From the NCBI GenBank assembly GCA_905234565.1, contig CAJOHW010000031.1:1-54847 (forward strand): a DNA stretch of 54,847 bases, written 5' to 3'. Source of the DNA: an uncultured Oscillibacter sp. Its GTDB lineage: Bacteria; Bacillota; Clostridia; Oscillospirales; Oscillospiraceae. The notes under the pieces were generated by a model. The model was not told the origin of the DNA, did no database searches, and saw only the letters and a list, made by a program, of their open reading frames with translations. Position numbers and translations under genes: made by a program. The first letter of the stretch is position 1; every line of letters starts with the position of its first letter. Positions 1 to 9,013 of the stretch are shown here, in pieces.

Positions 1-545
1 TGGAGTTCTTGCAGAAGCTGCCTGTAATCCTCACTGGTAAACTGGCTGCCCTGGTCCGAGTTCAGGATGCCGGGGACACCGTACTGCTCCACCGCCTCGC
101 GTACCGCTTCTATAACTGGCTGGGTAGAGAGAGTGTCCGACAGCCTCCACCCCACAATCTTCCGGCTGTGCCAGTCAATGATGGCGGTCAGGTACATATG
201 GCTCTTGTACATCTTGATGTAGGTGATGTCGATAGACCAGACCTGATTCGGGAACTGCGCTACATAGTTTCGGAGCAGATACGGCACAATTCCCTCCTGA
301 TAGTTCCGTTTGGAGAGATTCGGCCTGGGATATACCGCACAGATGCCCATCTCCTCCATATACCTGCGTATCGTCTTCCGTGTGACGCTGTAACCGTCTT
401 CAGCCAGTTTCGTCCTCAACCGTCATCGATGCGGGCCAGAATCGCCTCTTTTCGCTCTACGTCCGCCTGATCCGGCTCCTTCGGCTCATAGTAGACCTGT
501 GACCGGGTAACACCCAGCAGTTCACACTGCCGCCGCACGGATAAC
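1..545 (-). pseudogene. IS3-family transposase OrfB (DDE integrase core), frameshifted and cut by the window edge
   Basis: Reading leftwards from about 545, the minus strand encodes a typical OrfB: ELSVRRQCELLGVTRSQVYY, then KEPDQADVERKEAILARIDD ending near 422. The next codons give GGT TGA, a stop. The family sequence resumes in another frame as LRTKLAEDGYSVTRKTIRRY and runs on through VWSIDITYIKMYKSHMYLTA and GILNSDQGSQFTSEDY, which carry the first two acidic residues of the DDE catalytic triad. About ten codons normally found between the two blocks (the HT..P.FGSRR region) are missing, so a short out-of-frame deletion explains the break. The 3' part lies outside the window. Confidence 0.8.
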
Positions 546-881
546 TCAGACCCCTTCTGTATCAAGCCTCGGGACGGGCTTCCCGCTCTGGCGAAAGCAC
601 TCCTGGAGAAAATCGCGCTCCAGCGTCAACTGACCAATCGTCTTGAGCATCTGAGCATTCTTTTTCTCCAGGGCTTCCTCCTTTCTCTTCGCCTTTTTCG
701 CCGCCTTCTCCGGGTTCTCGAAGACACTGCTGGCCTTGGCCAGGAAGTCTGCCTTCCAGTTGCGAACCATGTTCGGGTTCAGTCCATAGCCGCTTGCAAT
801 CTCCCCCAACGGCTTCTCCTCCCGCAGTACTTCCAAGACAACCTTCGTCTTGTACTCCGCCGTGTAGCTTTTGTATCCCAT
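546..881 (-). CDS. IS3-family transposase OrfA
   Basis: This is a 111-residue protein beginning MGYKSYTAEYKTKVVLEVLR. It has an N-terminal helix-turn-helix of the HTH_8/IS3 type with the family pattern GLNPNMVRNWKADFL near residues 33-47. A Lys/Glu-rich coiled segment at about 58-85 is the leucine-zipper-like region used for multimerisation. OrfA binds the element ends and is normally joined to OrfB by a -1 frameshift; the two frames meet at the TGA at 546. Length and composition are normal for the family. With OrfB broken, the protein could at most act as a DNA-binding regulator. Confidence 0.85.
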   Translation of the reverse strand: MGYKSYTAEYKTKVVLEVLREEKPLGEIASGYGLNPNMVRNWKADFLAKASSVFENPEKAAKKAKRKEEALEKKNAQMLKTIGQLTLERDFLQECFRQSGKPVPRLDTEGV

Positions 882-920
882 GGTATATCATACCATGTTC
901 ACGCTCTTTTTTCGACCCCT

Positions 921-940
921 GGTCCGAGAACCGGGGTCCA
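921..940 (-). repeat. Terminal inverted repeat of the IS3-family element
   Basis: On the minus strand the sequence TGGACCCCGGTTCTCGGACC sits about 40 bases upstream of the orfA start. It marks the outer boundary of the insertion sequence. The partner repeat is outside the window, so the target duplication cannot be checked. Confidence 0.7.
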
Positions 941-1028
941 TTATACGGCGTGGAATACAACTGTTGGTTCAATCGTCTTGATTATACTCCAAACTTTGTT
1001 TTTTTTCAATGGGAAACGGTTTCCTGAC

Positions 1029-1066
1029 AAAAGCCCCCTCGTCCGCAGAGCGGACGAGGGGGCTTT
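1029..1066 (-). terminator. Hairpin terminator downstream of mgtE
   Basis: A perfect 14-bp stem (GCCCCCTCGTCCGC with its complement) and a 3-base loop lie immediately after the mgtE stop codon. They are flanked by short A/T runs that give CTTTT on the minus strand. The geometry fits an intrinsic terminator for mgtE and would also block transcription from the insertion sequence side. Confidence 0.8.
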
Positions 1067-1067
1067 C

Positions 1068-2441
1068 TCATATCCCCAGCACCACCGTGGCGATGCGGAA
1101 ATAGATCAGCAGGGAGATGGCGTCCACGATGGTGGTGATGAAGGGGGAGGCCATGACCGCCGGGTCGAACCCCACGCGCTTGGCAAGCATGGGCAGGGTA
1201 CACCCCACCAGTTTCGCGCACAGCACTGTACACACCATGGTCAGGCAGATCACCGTTGCCACGCCCACAGTCACGGAGGGGTTGTGGAAGATCATCCGGT
1301 CCACCACCATGAGCTTTGCGAAGTTGCACACCGCCAGAGCCGCCCCGCAGGCTAAGGCCACCCGCACTTCCTTCCAAATCACCCGGCCCAGGTCGGAGAA
1401 CTCGATCTCGTTCAGGGAGATGCCCCGGATGACGGACACACTTGCCTGGGAACCGCAGTTGCCTCCGGTGTCCATGAGCATGGGGATATAGGCGGTGAGA
1501 ATGGCGGTGGAGGCCAGGGCGCTCTCAAATCCCGCGATGATCTGTCCGGTGAAGGTGGCGGACACCATCAAAAGCAGCAGCCAGGGGATCCGGGACCGGA
1601 AGGTCTCCGGAATCCCGGTTTTCAGATAGGGCTTGTCGGAGGGCAGAATGGCGGCCATCTTCTCGATGTCCTCCGTGGTCTCCTCCTGCAATACGTCGAT
1701 GGCGTCGTCTACGGTGACGATGCCCACAAGCCGATCCTCCTTGTCCACCACGGGCAGGGCCAGGAAGTCGTACCGGCTCAGCGCCCGGGCCACTTCCTCC
1801 TGGTCGTCCAGGGTCTGGACGGAGATGAAGTGCCGGTCCATAATGTCGGCAATGACATCATCGTCCTCCGCCAGCAGCAGGGAACGGATGGTCAGCACTC
1901 CCAGCAGGTGCCGTCCCTCGTCCAAGCAGTAGCAGACGTTGATGGTCTCCTTATCCAGGCCCGTCCGGCGGATCCGTTTCAGCGCCGCCTCCACGGTCAT
2001 ATCCGTCTGCAAGTCCACAAACTCCGTGGTCATAATGCTTCCGGCGGAGTCCTCCGGGTACTTGAGAATCTCGTTGATGCCCTTGCGCATCTCCGGATCC
2101 GAGTGCTGTAAAATCCGCTTCACCACTCCGGCGGGCATTTCTTCCACGATGTCCACCGTGTCGTCCAGGTACAGCTCGTCCAGCACCTCTTTCAGTTCCG
2201 TGTTGGAGAAGCCCCGGATCAGCAGTTCCTGCTGATCCGAGTCCAGTTCCACGAACACCTCCGCCGCCAGTTCCTTGGGCAGCAGCCGGAACACAATGGG
2301 GATCCGTTCCTCCGGCAGGTCCTCGCACAGCGCCGCGATGTCCGCCGCTTCCAGAGGGGAGAGAAGGTCCCGCAGTTCGGCGTACTGTTTGGTTCGGATC
2401 CGATCCTCTATCTGCTTTTCCAGTTCTCCGAGATCGAACAT
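1068..2441 (-). CDS. mgtE: Magnesium transporter MgtE
   Basis: This is a 457-residue MgtE channel for Mg2+ uptake at the cytoplasmic membrane. The order is an N-terminal helical superhelix domain (about 1-125), a CBS pair (about 125-250, with the turn IMTTEFVDLQTDMTVEAALK) and five membrane helices. The membrane part keeps the pore signature MLMDTGGNCGSQASVSVIRG and the ion-binding Asp segment GFDPAVMASPFITTIVDAIS. The N-terminal and CBS domains normally act as the Mg2+ sensor that closes the pore. The start is the ATG at 2439-2441, preceded by GGAAAGGAGG; an upstream in-frame extension is possible but lies over the promoter. The gene has its own consensus-like promoter and a terminator right after the stop. 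No M-box riboswitch is visible in the short leader. Confidence 0.95.
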   Translation of the reverse strand: MFDLGELEKQIEDRIRTKQYAELRDLLSPLEAADIAALCEDLPEERIPIVFRLLPKELAAEVFVELDSDQQELLIRGFSNTELKEVLDELYLDDTVDIVEEMPAGVVKRILQHSDPEMRKGINEILKYPEDSAGSIMTTEFVDLQTDMTVEAALKRIRRTGLDKETINVCYCLDEGRHLLGVLTIRSLLLAEDDDVIADIMDRHFISVQTLDDQEEVARALSRYDFLALPVVDKEDRLVGIVTVDDAIDVLQEETTEDIEKMAAILPSDKPYLKTGIPETFRSRIPWLLLLMVSATFTGQIIAGFESALASTAILTAYIPMLMDTGGNCGSQASVSVIRGISLNEIEFSDLGRVIWKEVRVALACGAALAVCNFAKLMVVDRMIFHNPSVTVGVATVICLTMVCTVLCAKLVGCTLPMLAKRVGFDPAVMASPFITTIVDAISLLIYFRIATVVLGI

Positions 2442-2496
2442 GGCGCGTCCTCCTTTCCCGTCCCGATGCGTATTCAGAATAGGTGCGGTATGGGGC

Positions 2497-2525
2497 AATA
2501 TACGGGAAAAACCACCGTTTGTCAA
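2497..2525 (-). promoter_or_regulatory. Promoter of mgtE
   Basis: The minus strand carries TTGACA (2520-2525), a 17-bp spacer and TATATT (2497-2502), a near-perfect housekeeping sigma promoter. It gives a leader of about 50 nt before the mgtE ATG. It lies in the 130-bp gap between clc and mgtE, so mgtE can be transcribed independently of clc. Confidence 0.85.
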
Positions 2526-2570
2526 GAAAAAACAGGGGCAAATCCATTTTATTTCAGATCTATTTCTGCA

Positions 2571-3869
2571 TTATTTCAGTTCCTCCGCCTCCCCCAGATG
2601 GTGGGCGTTGGTGTGGACGTTCAGATACCTGGCCCGGACCTTGGAATAGATGATGGTCTGGCTGCTGTACAGGCCGCTGTACCCGGAGAGGACGTAGCTG
2701 AGGACACAGGCGGCGGCGTAATAGAGAAGTCCGCCGTCCCCAAACAGTTCAATGGCTAAGAAGATGGAGGCCAGGGGGCAGTTGGTGGCCCCGCAAAACA
2801 CGCATACCAGCCCCACAGAGGCGGCAAAGGGGGCGGGGATCCCCACAAAAGGCCCCACAAAGGCCCCAAATGTGGCCCCCACGAAGAAGGAGGGCACCAC
2901 CTCCCCGCCCTTGAACCCGGCCCCCAGGGTGACGGCGGTGAAGAGCAGTTTCCAGGCGAAGGCCCCGGGCCGGGCGGCGCCCTGTTCCACGGCGGCGGTG
3001 AGGACTTCCATTCCCGCGCCGTTGTAATCCCGGACGCCGCACAGCAGCGTCAGGAGAATCACGATACCGCCGCCCAAGGCCCCCCGGAGCCAGGGATTGG
3101 GGATCCGGCGCTTCAAAACCCGCCGGACGCCGTGGACCGTCTCGCAGAACAGCACCGACAGCAGGGCGCACGCCGCCGCCAGCACGATGACCCGCAGCAG
3201 CATCCAGCCTCCCAGGGCCGGGGCGGACACGGCAAACCGGGTGGGTTCTACCCGGAGCATCCAGGCCATGGCGCAGGCGGTCAGGGCGGCGGTGAGGCTG
3301 GGCAGCAGGTCCGCCGAGTAGAACCGCCCCACGCTGACCACCGTCAGGGCAAAGACCGTGGCCGCCAGAGGGGTACCGAACAGGGCGGCGAAGAAGGCCG
3401 CCATGCCCGCCGTGGTGGCGCTGCGGCGGCCCGCGTCGTCCAAACAGCACAGCCGTCCGGCGTGGTAGCCGATGACGCCGCCCATTTGCAAGGCCGCCCC
3501 CTCCCGTCCGGCGGAGCCGCCGCACAGGTGGGTCAAAAATGTACACACAAAGACGGAGGGCAGCAGCTGGGGGGAGATACCCTTGCCCAGATGGATCTCG
3601 TCCAAAATGTCGTTGGTGCCCTGGCCCACAGTGCCAAGATAACGGTCCAGGGCCACAATGGCAAGGCCCGCCCCAGGCAGCAGCCACAGCAGGGCGGGGT
3701 GGGCCTCCCGCCAGATCCCGGCTAAGTGGACGCTGTGGTGAAACGCCGCCCCCAACAGGCCGCTGAAAACGCCGATGCCCATAGCCAGGACGGTCCAGCC
3801 CCCCAGCAGACACAGGTACAGCCCCGCCCGGTCCAGCCGGGACCGGATCCACGCCCGGAACGTCTCCAC
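2571..3869 (-). CDS. CLC-family anion transporter, resembling fluoride/proton antiporters
   Basis: This is a 432-residue polytopic membrane protein of the CLC chloride channel/antiporter superfamily. It has the GSAGREGAALQMGG motif, in which the Glu corresponds to the external gating glutamate, and the later GGEVVPSFFVGATFG motif. There are no C-terminal CBS domains. The form GREG-A/T-(A)-QMG, rather than GREGP, and the GGEVxPxFFxGAT segment resemble the CLC-F subgroup that exports fluoride. That subgroup call is inference from memory of the family. The protein starts at an ATG preceded by GAGGAGG, and it has its own promoter. No fluoride riboswitch consensus was recognised upstream. Confidence 0.85.
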   Translation of the reverse strand: METFRAWIRSRLDRAGLYLCLLGGWTVLAMGIGVFSGLLGAAFHHSVHLAGIWREAHPALLWLLPGAGLAIVALDRYLGTVGQGTNDILDEIHLGKGISPQLLPSVFVCTFLTHLCGGSAGREGAALQMGGVIGYHAGRLCCLDDAGRRSATTAGMAAFFAALFGTPLAATVFALTVVSVGRFYSADLLPSLTAALTACAMAWMLRVEPTRFAVSAPALGGWMLLRVIVLAAACALLSVLFCETVHGVRRVLKRRIPNPWLRGALGGGIVILLTLLCGVRDYNGAGMEVLTAAVEQGAARPGAFAWKLLFTAVTLGAGFKGGEVVPSFFVGATFGAFVGPFVGIPAPFAASVGLVCVFCGATNCPLASIFLAIELFGDGGLLYYAAACVLSYVLSGYSGLYSSQTIIYSKVRARYLNVHTNAHHLGEAEELK

Positions 3870-3921
3870 GGTGTCCGCCTCCTCTCTTAAAGCGATGGTT
3901 CAGATTTTACATAGCGAAACT

Positions 3922-3950
3922 ATCATACCACACCCGCCGTCCCTTGGCAA
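3922..3950 (-). promoter_or_regulatory. Promoter of the CLC gene
   Basis: The minus strand has TTGCCA (3945-3950), a 17-bp spacer and TATGAT (3922-3927), about 53 bp upstream of the CLC start codon. The spacing and -10 box are good and the -35 has one mismatch. Confidence 0.7.
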
Positions 3951-4137
3951 GAAACTCCTTTTTCAAGGAAATTCGGAGCCTTTCGGGACGGTTTTTCCCC
4001 CTCCGGAACCCCTCCGCGCTTGACAGAAAGCCGCTTTGCGGTTATCATATCTTTGTACCGATCTCTTGTGAAGATCGAAGGAACCCAGTACCCCTGACAT
4101 TCCGGCGAAATTCCCAAAGGAAGGAGCGATCCCCGCC

Positions 4138-7100
4138 ATGGCCTCCGGTGCCCTGCCCCTGGATACCGGCAGATACGATGATCTGCCTGTCAGCGTGTTT
4201 CTCTGCGAACCGGTCCCCCGGGAGGGCGGCGTGCCGGACGCCCGGGTGGTCTATGCCAACGCCCGGTGCCTGCGGGAGTGGGCGGCCCTGGGTGGCGGCA
4301 GCGGTCCTGTGGGAATGCGGATCGGGGACGGCCGGGGCCTGGACGCCGGGGCTCTGGACGCCCTGAGAGGGTGCCTTGCCGGATCCCCCCGGCCCTTCTC
4401 CGCCTATCTGCCCCGGCGGGATCTCCGGGTACAGTTCACCCCCCTGTCCAACCTGCCCGCCCCTTACGCCGGATTCCTGCTGACGGACGTGTCCGGCTAT
4501 GAGACCCAGGAGGGCCGGGTCCACTTTCTGCGAAACATCCGGCAGATGAAGAACTGCGCCGTGCTGCTGCGGCGGCAGGGGGGAATCCGGCTGGAATCCG
4601 TATATGTGTCGGAGGACTTTGCGCGGCTGCTGGAGTGCTCCCAGGAGGAGGCCCGTCAGCGCATGGACGGGGCCGGGTTTGTCCGGGCCTTCCATCCCGA
4701 GGACCGGCCTCTGGTGCGCAGTATGCTCAAGCGCCATATGGCCGACGGCGGCGGAAGCGTGCTGACCGTCCAGCTCATGACCGCCCGGAATCGGATTGTG
4801 TGGTGTGATGTCCACTTTGCCTTCATCGACGACTTCGCAGAGCGCTACCTCTACTGCACCTACCACAATGTGACGGCGCTGAAGGAGTATGAGGAGCGTC
4901 TGCGCAGCGTCTATTTGAGTATGGGCAGCAGTTTCTATCAGACGGAGGGGGACGCCCTGGCCCAGTTCCGGGTGAACCTGACCCAGGACAGCTTAGAGGA
5001 GGTCAAGGGCCGGGACCTGTACCCCACGGACGCCCTGGGCCGCTCCTGGACGGAGGCCCTGGAACTGCGCGCAGAGCATTTCCCCGTGGGACCGGAGCGG
5101 GTCCGGTACGTGGAGGCCTTCCGCCCCGCCGCCCTGCTGGAAGGGTACGCCCGGGGACGGGGTTCCCAGAGACAGATGCTGTGCGCCCGGCGGCGGGACG
5201 GGCGGATGTGCTATGTGGAGTTCTCCGCCAGCCTGACCCGCCACCCCATGAGCGGGGATGTTATCGCCTTTCTGGTGGAACGCCAGTGCAACGCCGACAA
5301 GGTCCGCTCCGTGCTGCTGGACAAGATCCTGGCCAAGCAGTTCGACATGGTGGCCTATCTGGTGGACGGCCGCTATGGGGTGGTCATCGGGGAGAGCGCC
5401 AACATCAAGCGGGGGAACCTGTTCCCCATTACCCGCACCGGGGAGTATCAGCACTATTTGGAGACCCAGGTGCTTCCCGTCCTCTCCGGCACGGAGGACC
5501 AGCGCGCCGCCGCCCGGGAGGCCCTGGCCCTCTCCACCGTGGAACAGCGGGCCATGGGGCAGGAGCCCTACGCCGCCAGCATTGCCGTGGACATGGACGG
5601 GGCCACGTACTACAAGCGCTTCGAGTTCTACTGCGTGAATCCCGACGCCCGGTTCTTCATCGTCCTGAAAAGCGACACCACCGCCATTCACGCGGAACAG
5701 GAGCTGCGCAACAACCAGCTGCGGGACGCCTTGGAGGAGGCCCGCCACGCCAACGCGGCGAAAACCGCCTTCCTCTCCAGCATGAGCCACGAGATCCGCA
5801 CCCCCATGAACGCCATCATCGGCCTGGACAACATCGCCCTGAAAGAGCCGGACCTGCCGGAAAAGACCCGGGAACAGCTGGAAAAGATCGGCGTCAGCGC
5901 CCGGCACCTGCTGGGCCTTATCAACGACATCTTAGACATGAGCCGCATTGAGAGCGGACGCATGACCCTGAAAAAGGAGGAGTTCTCCTTCCCGGCGTTT
6001 TTGGAGCAGATCAACACCTTAGTTTCCAGCCAGTGCCAGGACCGGGGCCTGGAATACGAGTGTACCGTCCACGGAACCTTGGACGACTACTACATCGGCG
6101 ATGATATGAAGCTCAAACAGGTGTTAATCAACATCTTGGGGAACGCCGTGAAGTTCACCCCGCCGCCGGGCCGCGTTACCTTAGACGTGGAGCGCACGGG
6201 ACAGTTCCAGGGCCAGACCAGCCTCCGCTTTATCATCCAAGACACGGGCATCGGCATGGACCCGGACTATCTCCCCCGGATCTTCGACGCCTTCAGCCAG
6301 GAGGACGCCACCACCACCAACCGCTACGGCGGCTCCGGTTTGGGCATGGCGATTACGAAAAACATCGTGGAGATGATGAACGGCAACATTGCGGTGGCGT
6401 CCCAAAAGGGGAAGGGTTCCACCTTTACGGTAAATGTGACCCTCCGGGATTCGGAGCGGCGGGACCGGCAGGAGATGGAACTGCGGCCCCAGGAACTGCG
6501 GGTGCTGGTGGTGGACGACGACGCCGTGGCCTGTCAGCACGCGAAACTGGTGCTGGAAGAGATTGGCATTCAGGCGGACACCTGTGAGAGCGGGACGGAG
6601 GCCCTGGAACTGGTCCGGGTGCGCCGGGCCCGGCAGGTGCCCTACAACCTGATTCTGGTGGATCTGCGGATGCCGGAGATGGACGGCGTGGAGCTGTCCC
6701 GGCGGATCCGGGAGATCCAGGGCCGGGAGTCCGCCATCGTAATTCTCACGGCCTACAACTGGTCCGACGTGGAGGGGGAGGCCCTGCAAGCGGGAGTGGA
6801 CAGCTTCATGACGAAGCCCCTGTTTGCCTCCGGGGTGCTCTACGAGTTCCAGCAGGCCTTGAAACGGCGGCAGTTCCACGCCGGGCCGGAGAACCCCCCG
6901 GCGGATCTGCGGGGGAAACGGATCCTGGTGGCGGAGGACATGGAGATCAACGCGGAGATCGTCATGGAACTGCTGGAAATGCGGGAGATGGTGCCGGTGC
7001 GGGCGGAAAACGGCCAGGAGGCCGCGGACCGGTTCGCCGCCAGCCAGCCGGGGGAGTTTCACGCCATTTTAATGGACGTGCGGATGCCCGTCATGGACGG

Positions 7101-7302
7101 GCTGACGGCGGCCAAAACCATCCGGGCCATGGACCGGCCCGACGCCAAAACCATCCCCATCATCGCCATGACCGCCAACGCCTTTGACGAGGACGTGCAG
7201 CGCTCCTTACAGGTGGGCATGGACGCCCATCTGTCCAAACCCGTGGAGCCGGAGCGGCTGTACAAGACTCTGGAAGGACTGATAGAGGAATCCCAGAGAT
7301 AG
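4138..7302 (+). CDS. Soluble hybrid sensor histidine kinase with two receiver domains
   Basis: This is a 1054-residue signalling protein with no signal peptide or membrane helix. The first 520 residues or so look like several PAS-type sensory modules; one carries the FHPEDRPLV signature near 185. A HisKA domain follows, with the phosphoacceptor in SHEIRTPMNAIIG (His551). The HATPase_c domain has NILGNAVKF (N box, about 665), DTGIGMD (about 702) and GGSGLGMAI. Two receiver domains come next: one from about 788 with Asp842 in LILVDLRMPEMDG, and one from about 910 with Asp980 in ILMDVRMPVMDG. No HPt domain is present, so the phosphorelay partner must be elsewhere. The ATG follows AAGGAAGGAG. The next gene starts 15 bp downstream and is likely cotranscribed. 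Confidence 0.93.
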   Translation: MASGALPLDTGRYDDLPVSVFLCEPVPREGGVPDARVVYANARCLREWAALGGGSGPVGMRIGDGRGLDAGALDALRGCLAGSPRPFSAYLPRRDLRVQFTPLSNLPAPYAGFLLTDVSGYETQEGRVHFLRNIRQMKNCAVLLRRQGGIRLESVYVSEDFARLLECSQEEARQRMDGAGFVRAFHPEDRPLVRSMLKRHMADGGGSVLTVQLMTARNRIVWCDVHFAFIDDFAERYLYCTYHNVTALKEYEERLRSVYLSMGSSFYQTEGDALAQFRVNLTQDSLEEVKGRDLYPTDALGRSWTEALELRAEHFPVGPERVRYVEAFRPAALLEGYARGRGSQRQMLCARRRDGRMCYVEFSASLTRHPMSGDVIAFLVERQCNADKVRSVLLDKILAKQFDMVAYLVDGRYGVVIGESANIKRGNLFPITRTGEYQHYLETQVLPVLSGTEDQRAAAREALALSTVEQRAMGQEPYAASIAVDMDGATYYKRFEFYCVNPDARFFIVLKSDTTAIHAEQELRNNQLRDALEEARHANAAKTAFLSSMSHEIRTPMNAIIGLDNIALKEPDLPEKTREQLEKIGVSARHLLGLINDILDMSRIESGRMTLKKEEFSFPAFLEQINTLVSSQCQDRGLEYECTVHGTLDDYYIGDDMKLKQVLINILGNAVKFTPPPGRVTLDVERTGQFQGQTSLRFIIQDTGIGMDPDYLPRIFDAFSQEDATTTNRYGGSGLGMAITKNIVEMMNGNIAVASQKGKGSTFTVNVTLRDSERRDRQEMELRPQELRVLVVDDDAVACQHAKLVLEEIGIQADTCESGTEALELVRVRRARQVPYNLILVDLRMPEMDGVELSRRIREIQGRESAIVILTAYNWSDVEGEALQAGVDSFMTKPLFASGVLYEFQQALKRRQFHAGPENPPADLRGKRILVAEDMEINAEIVMELLEMREMVPVRAENGQEAADRFAASQPGEFHAILMDVRMPVMDGLTAAKTIRAMDRPDAKTIPIIAMTANAFDEDVQRSLQVGMDAHLSKPVEPERLYKTLEGLIEESQR

Positions 7303-7316
7303 AGAGGAGCCCAGAG

Positions 7317-8978
7317 ATGGAAATCCAAATGGATCCCAGCCAGAAGCAGCTGCTGGACGATGTGTTCGACGCCTTTACCATGCTGGCCCAGGGGAATATT
7401 GTCACTCTGATGCACGTGGAGGGCGGCGTCACCCGCTATACCCCCAGCGCGGTGGAGCTGTTCGGTCTGCCGGGGGAGTATATCCCCAACGGGGCCTTTG
7501 ACTGGGCGGAGTACGTCCATCCCGAGGACCGCAAGCGCTATTTAGACGCTATGAACCCCCTCTTGGACGGGACCACCCACAACTACGACCTCACTTACCG
7601 GGTGCGGCTGAAAGACGGCTCCTACGCCGCCTTCCGGGTCATGGGCGCGGCGCTTCGCAACACGGCGGGCCGTCCCAGCCTCATCGGCGGCATGATGATC
7701 AACGAGGGCCTCATGGGACTGACGGATCCGGTGACGGTGCTGCGGAACCAGTACGGCTTTTTCGCGGATCTGGGGGAGAAACTCCGGGGAGGCGTCCACC
7801 AAATCTTACTGCTCATCGGCCTGCGCCGTCTGGCCCTCATCAACGAGCTCCACGGCTATACCTTTGGAAACCGCGTTCTGCAGCAGGCGGGGTGGCTCAT
7901 GCAGGAGAGCGTGGGGAAGCGGGGGGCCGTGTACCGGATGCAAGGCTCCACCTTTGCCATTATGACCTCCGGCATCTCCGAACAGGAGGCGGCGGCCATG
8001 TACGACACCATCCGGGTGAAATTACAGCGGGGGATCCGGGTGGACGGCATCCGGCAGAACCTGTCGTGCAGCGGCGGCATGATCTCCACCCGGGAGCGGC
8101 CCATGGACGAGCGGTCCCTGTTCGCCTGTCTGCGCCACGCCTACCGGGAGTCCAAGGAGCGGCGCTACGGGGAACTGGTGGACTACCACGGCTCACTGCA
8201 CTACGGCGCGTCGGAGTCCATGGACCTGATCCATGAGGTACGAAACTGTGTGCTGGACGGCTGCCGGGGGTTTTTCTTAGACTATCAGCCGGTGATCCGG
8301 TCGGACACCCAGCAGATCTTCGGCGTGGAGTCCCTGGTGCGCTGGCAGGGAGAGGCTTTCGGTCAGGTGCCGCCCCTGGACTTCATCCCCATTTTGGAAC
8401 AGGACTTCGTCTATGAGGAGCTCAGCGCCTGGATTCTCCGCCAGGCCATGCAAGACGGCCTGACGTTCTTAGAGCGGGATCCGGATTTTATCGTGGGCGT
8501 GAACCTGTCCCCCGCCCAGCTGGAGGACGAGTATTTTATCGACACTTTGGAACAGACCGCCTCCCGGGTGGGGTTCCCTCTGGGAAATCTGTCCGTGGAA
8601 CTGACCGCCGGGTGCCGATTGTTGGAGATGGCCCGGCTGAAAGCCGTGGTAGCGGACCTGAAAGCCCGGGGAGTGGGGGTTATCATCGACGACTTTGGCA
8701 ACGGCGTGGACTCTTTAGGGTGCCTGAAAGCCCTGTGGGCGGACTACGTGAAGTTTGACCGGATCCTGGCCTCCGGCATTGAGAACAGCACCCGGGACCG
8801 GGAGGCCCTGCGGCGTTTTGCGGAGCTGGCGGCCCTGTACGGCCCCAATGTGTGCGTCAAGGGCGTGGACACCGCCGGAATGCGGGACATCCTGCTGCAA
8901 TATCCTATCAGCAGTATGCAGGGGAACTTCTACTCCCCGCCCATTCCCGCCGGGAAAATTGTGGAGCGGTTTTTGTGA
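7317..8978 (+). CDS. PAS / degenerate GGDEF / degenerate EAL protein
   Basis: This is a 553-residue cytosolic protein. A PAS domain spans about 20-130 (VHPEDRKRY signature). A GGDEF fold follows in which the GG(D/E)EF active-site loop is replaced by QGSTFAI, so diguanylate cyclase activity is unlikely. The C-terminal EAL domain (about 310-553) keeps several ligands: Glu338 in GVESLVRW, the NLSP Asn, the VELT Glu, IIDDFG and VKFDR Lys. The loop normally reading AEGVE is VKGVDT (Lys515), which loses the catalytic glutamate. The protein may therefore bind c-di-GMP or act as an adaptor rather than hydrolyse it; this is inference from motifs. It follows the hybrid kinase by 15 bp and precedes pyrH by 35 bp, so all three may share a transcript. 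Confidence 0.9.
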   Translation: MEIQMDPSQKQLLDDVFDAFTMLAQGNIVTLMHVEGGVTRYTPSAVELFGLPGEYIPNGAFDWAEYVHPEDRKRYLDAMNPLLDGTTHNYDLTYRVRLKDGSYAAFRVMGAALRNTAGRPSLIGGMMINEGLMGLTDPVTVLRNQYGFFADLGEKLRGGVHQILLLIGLRRLALINELHGYTFGNRVLQQAGWLMQESVGKRGAVYRMQGSTFAIMTSGISEQEAAAMYDTIRVKLQRGIRVDGIRQNLSCSGGMISTRERPMDERSLFACLRHAYRESKERRYGELVDYHGSLHYGASESMDLIHEVRNCVLDGCRGFFLDYQPVIRSDTQQIFGVESLVRWQGEAFGQVPPLDFIPILEQDFVYEELSAWILRQAMQDGLTFLERDPDFIVGVNLSPAQLEDEYFIDTLEQTASRVGFPLGNLSVELTAGCRLLEMARLKAVVADLKARGVGVIIDDFGNGVDSLGCLKALWADYVKFDRILASGIENSTRDREALRRFAELAALYGPNVCVKGVDTAGMRDILLQYPISSMQGNFYSPPIPAGKIVERFL

Positions 8979-9013
8979 GAACATCTTAAGAATGGATACA
9001 AGGAGGATATGGT

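Larger units (their letters stand above)
1..940 (-). mobile_element. IS3-family insertion sequence, one end, truncated by the window
   Basis: The element holds an orfA/orfB pair transcribed leftwards. Its 5' end is a terminal inverted repeat at 921-940, which reads TGGACCCCGGTTCTCGGACC on the minus strand and so begins with the TG typical of IS3-family ends. The other end lies beyond base 1. The orfB reading frame is damaged (see that entry), so this copy is probably not autonomously active. The 88 bases between 941 and the terminator at 1029 show no gene. Confidence 0.85.

Noticed and set aside
2442..2570. M-box magnesium riboswitch before mgtE
   Set aside because: The promoter leaves a leader of only about 50 nt, too short for an M-box, and no conserved motif is visible.
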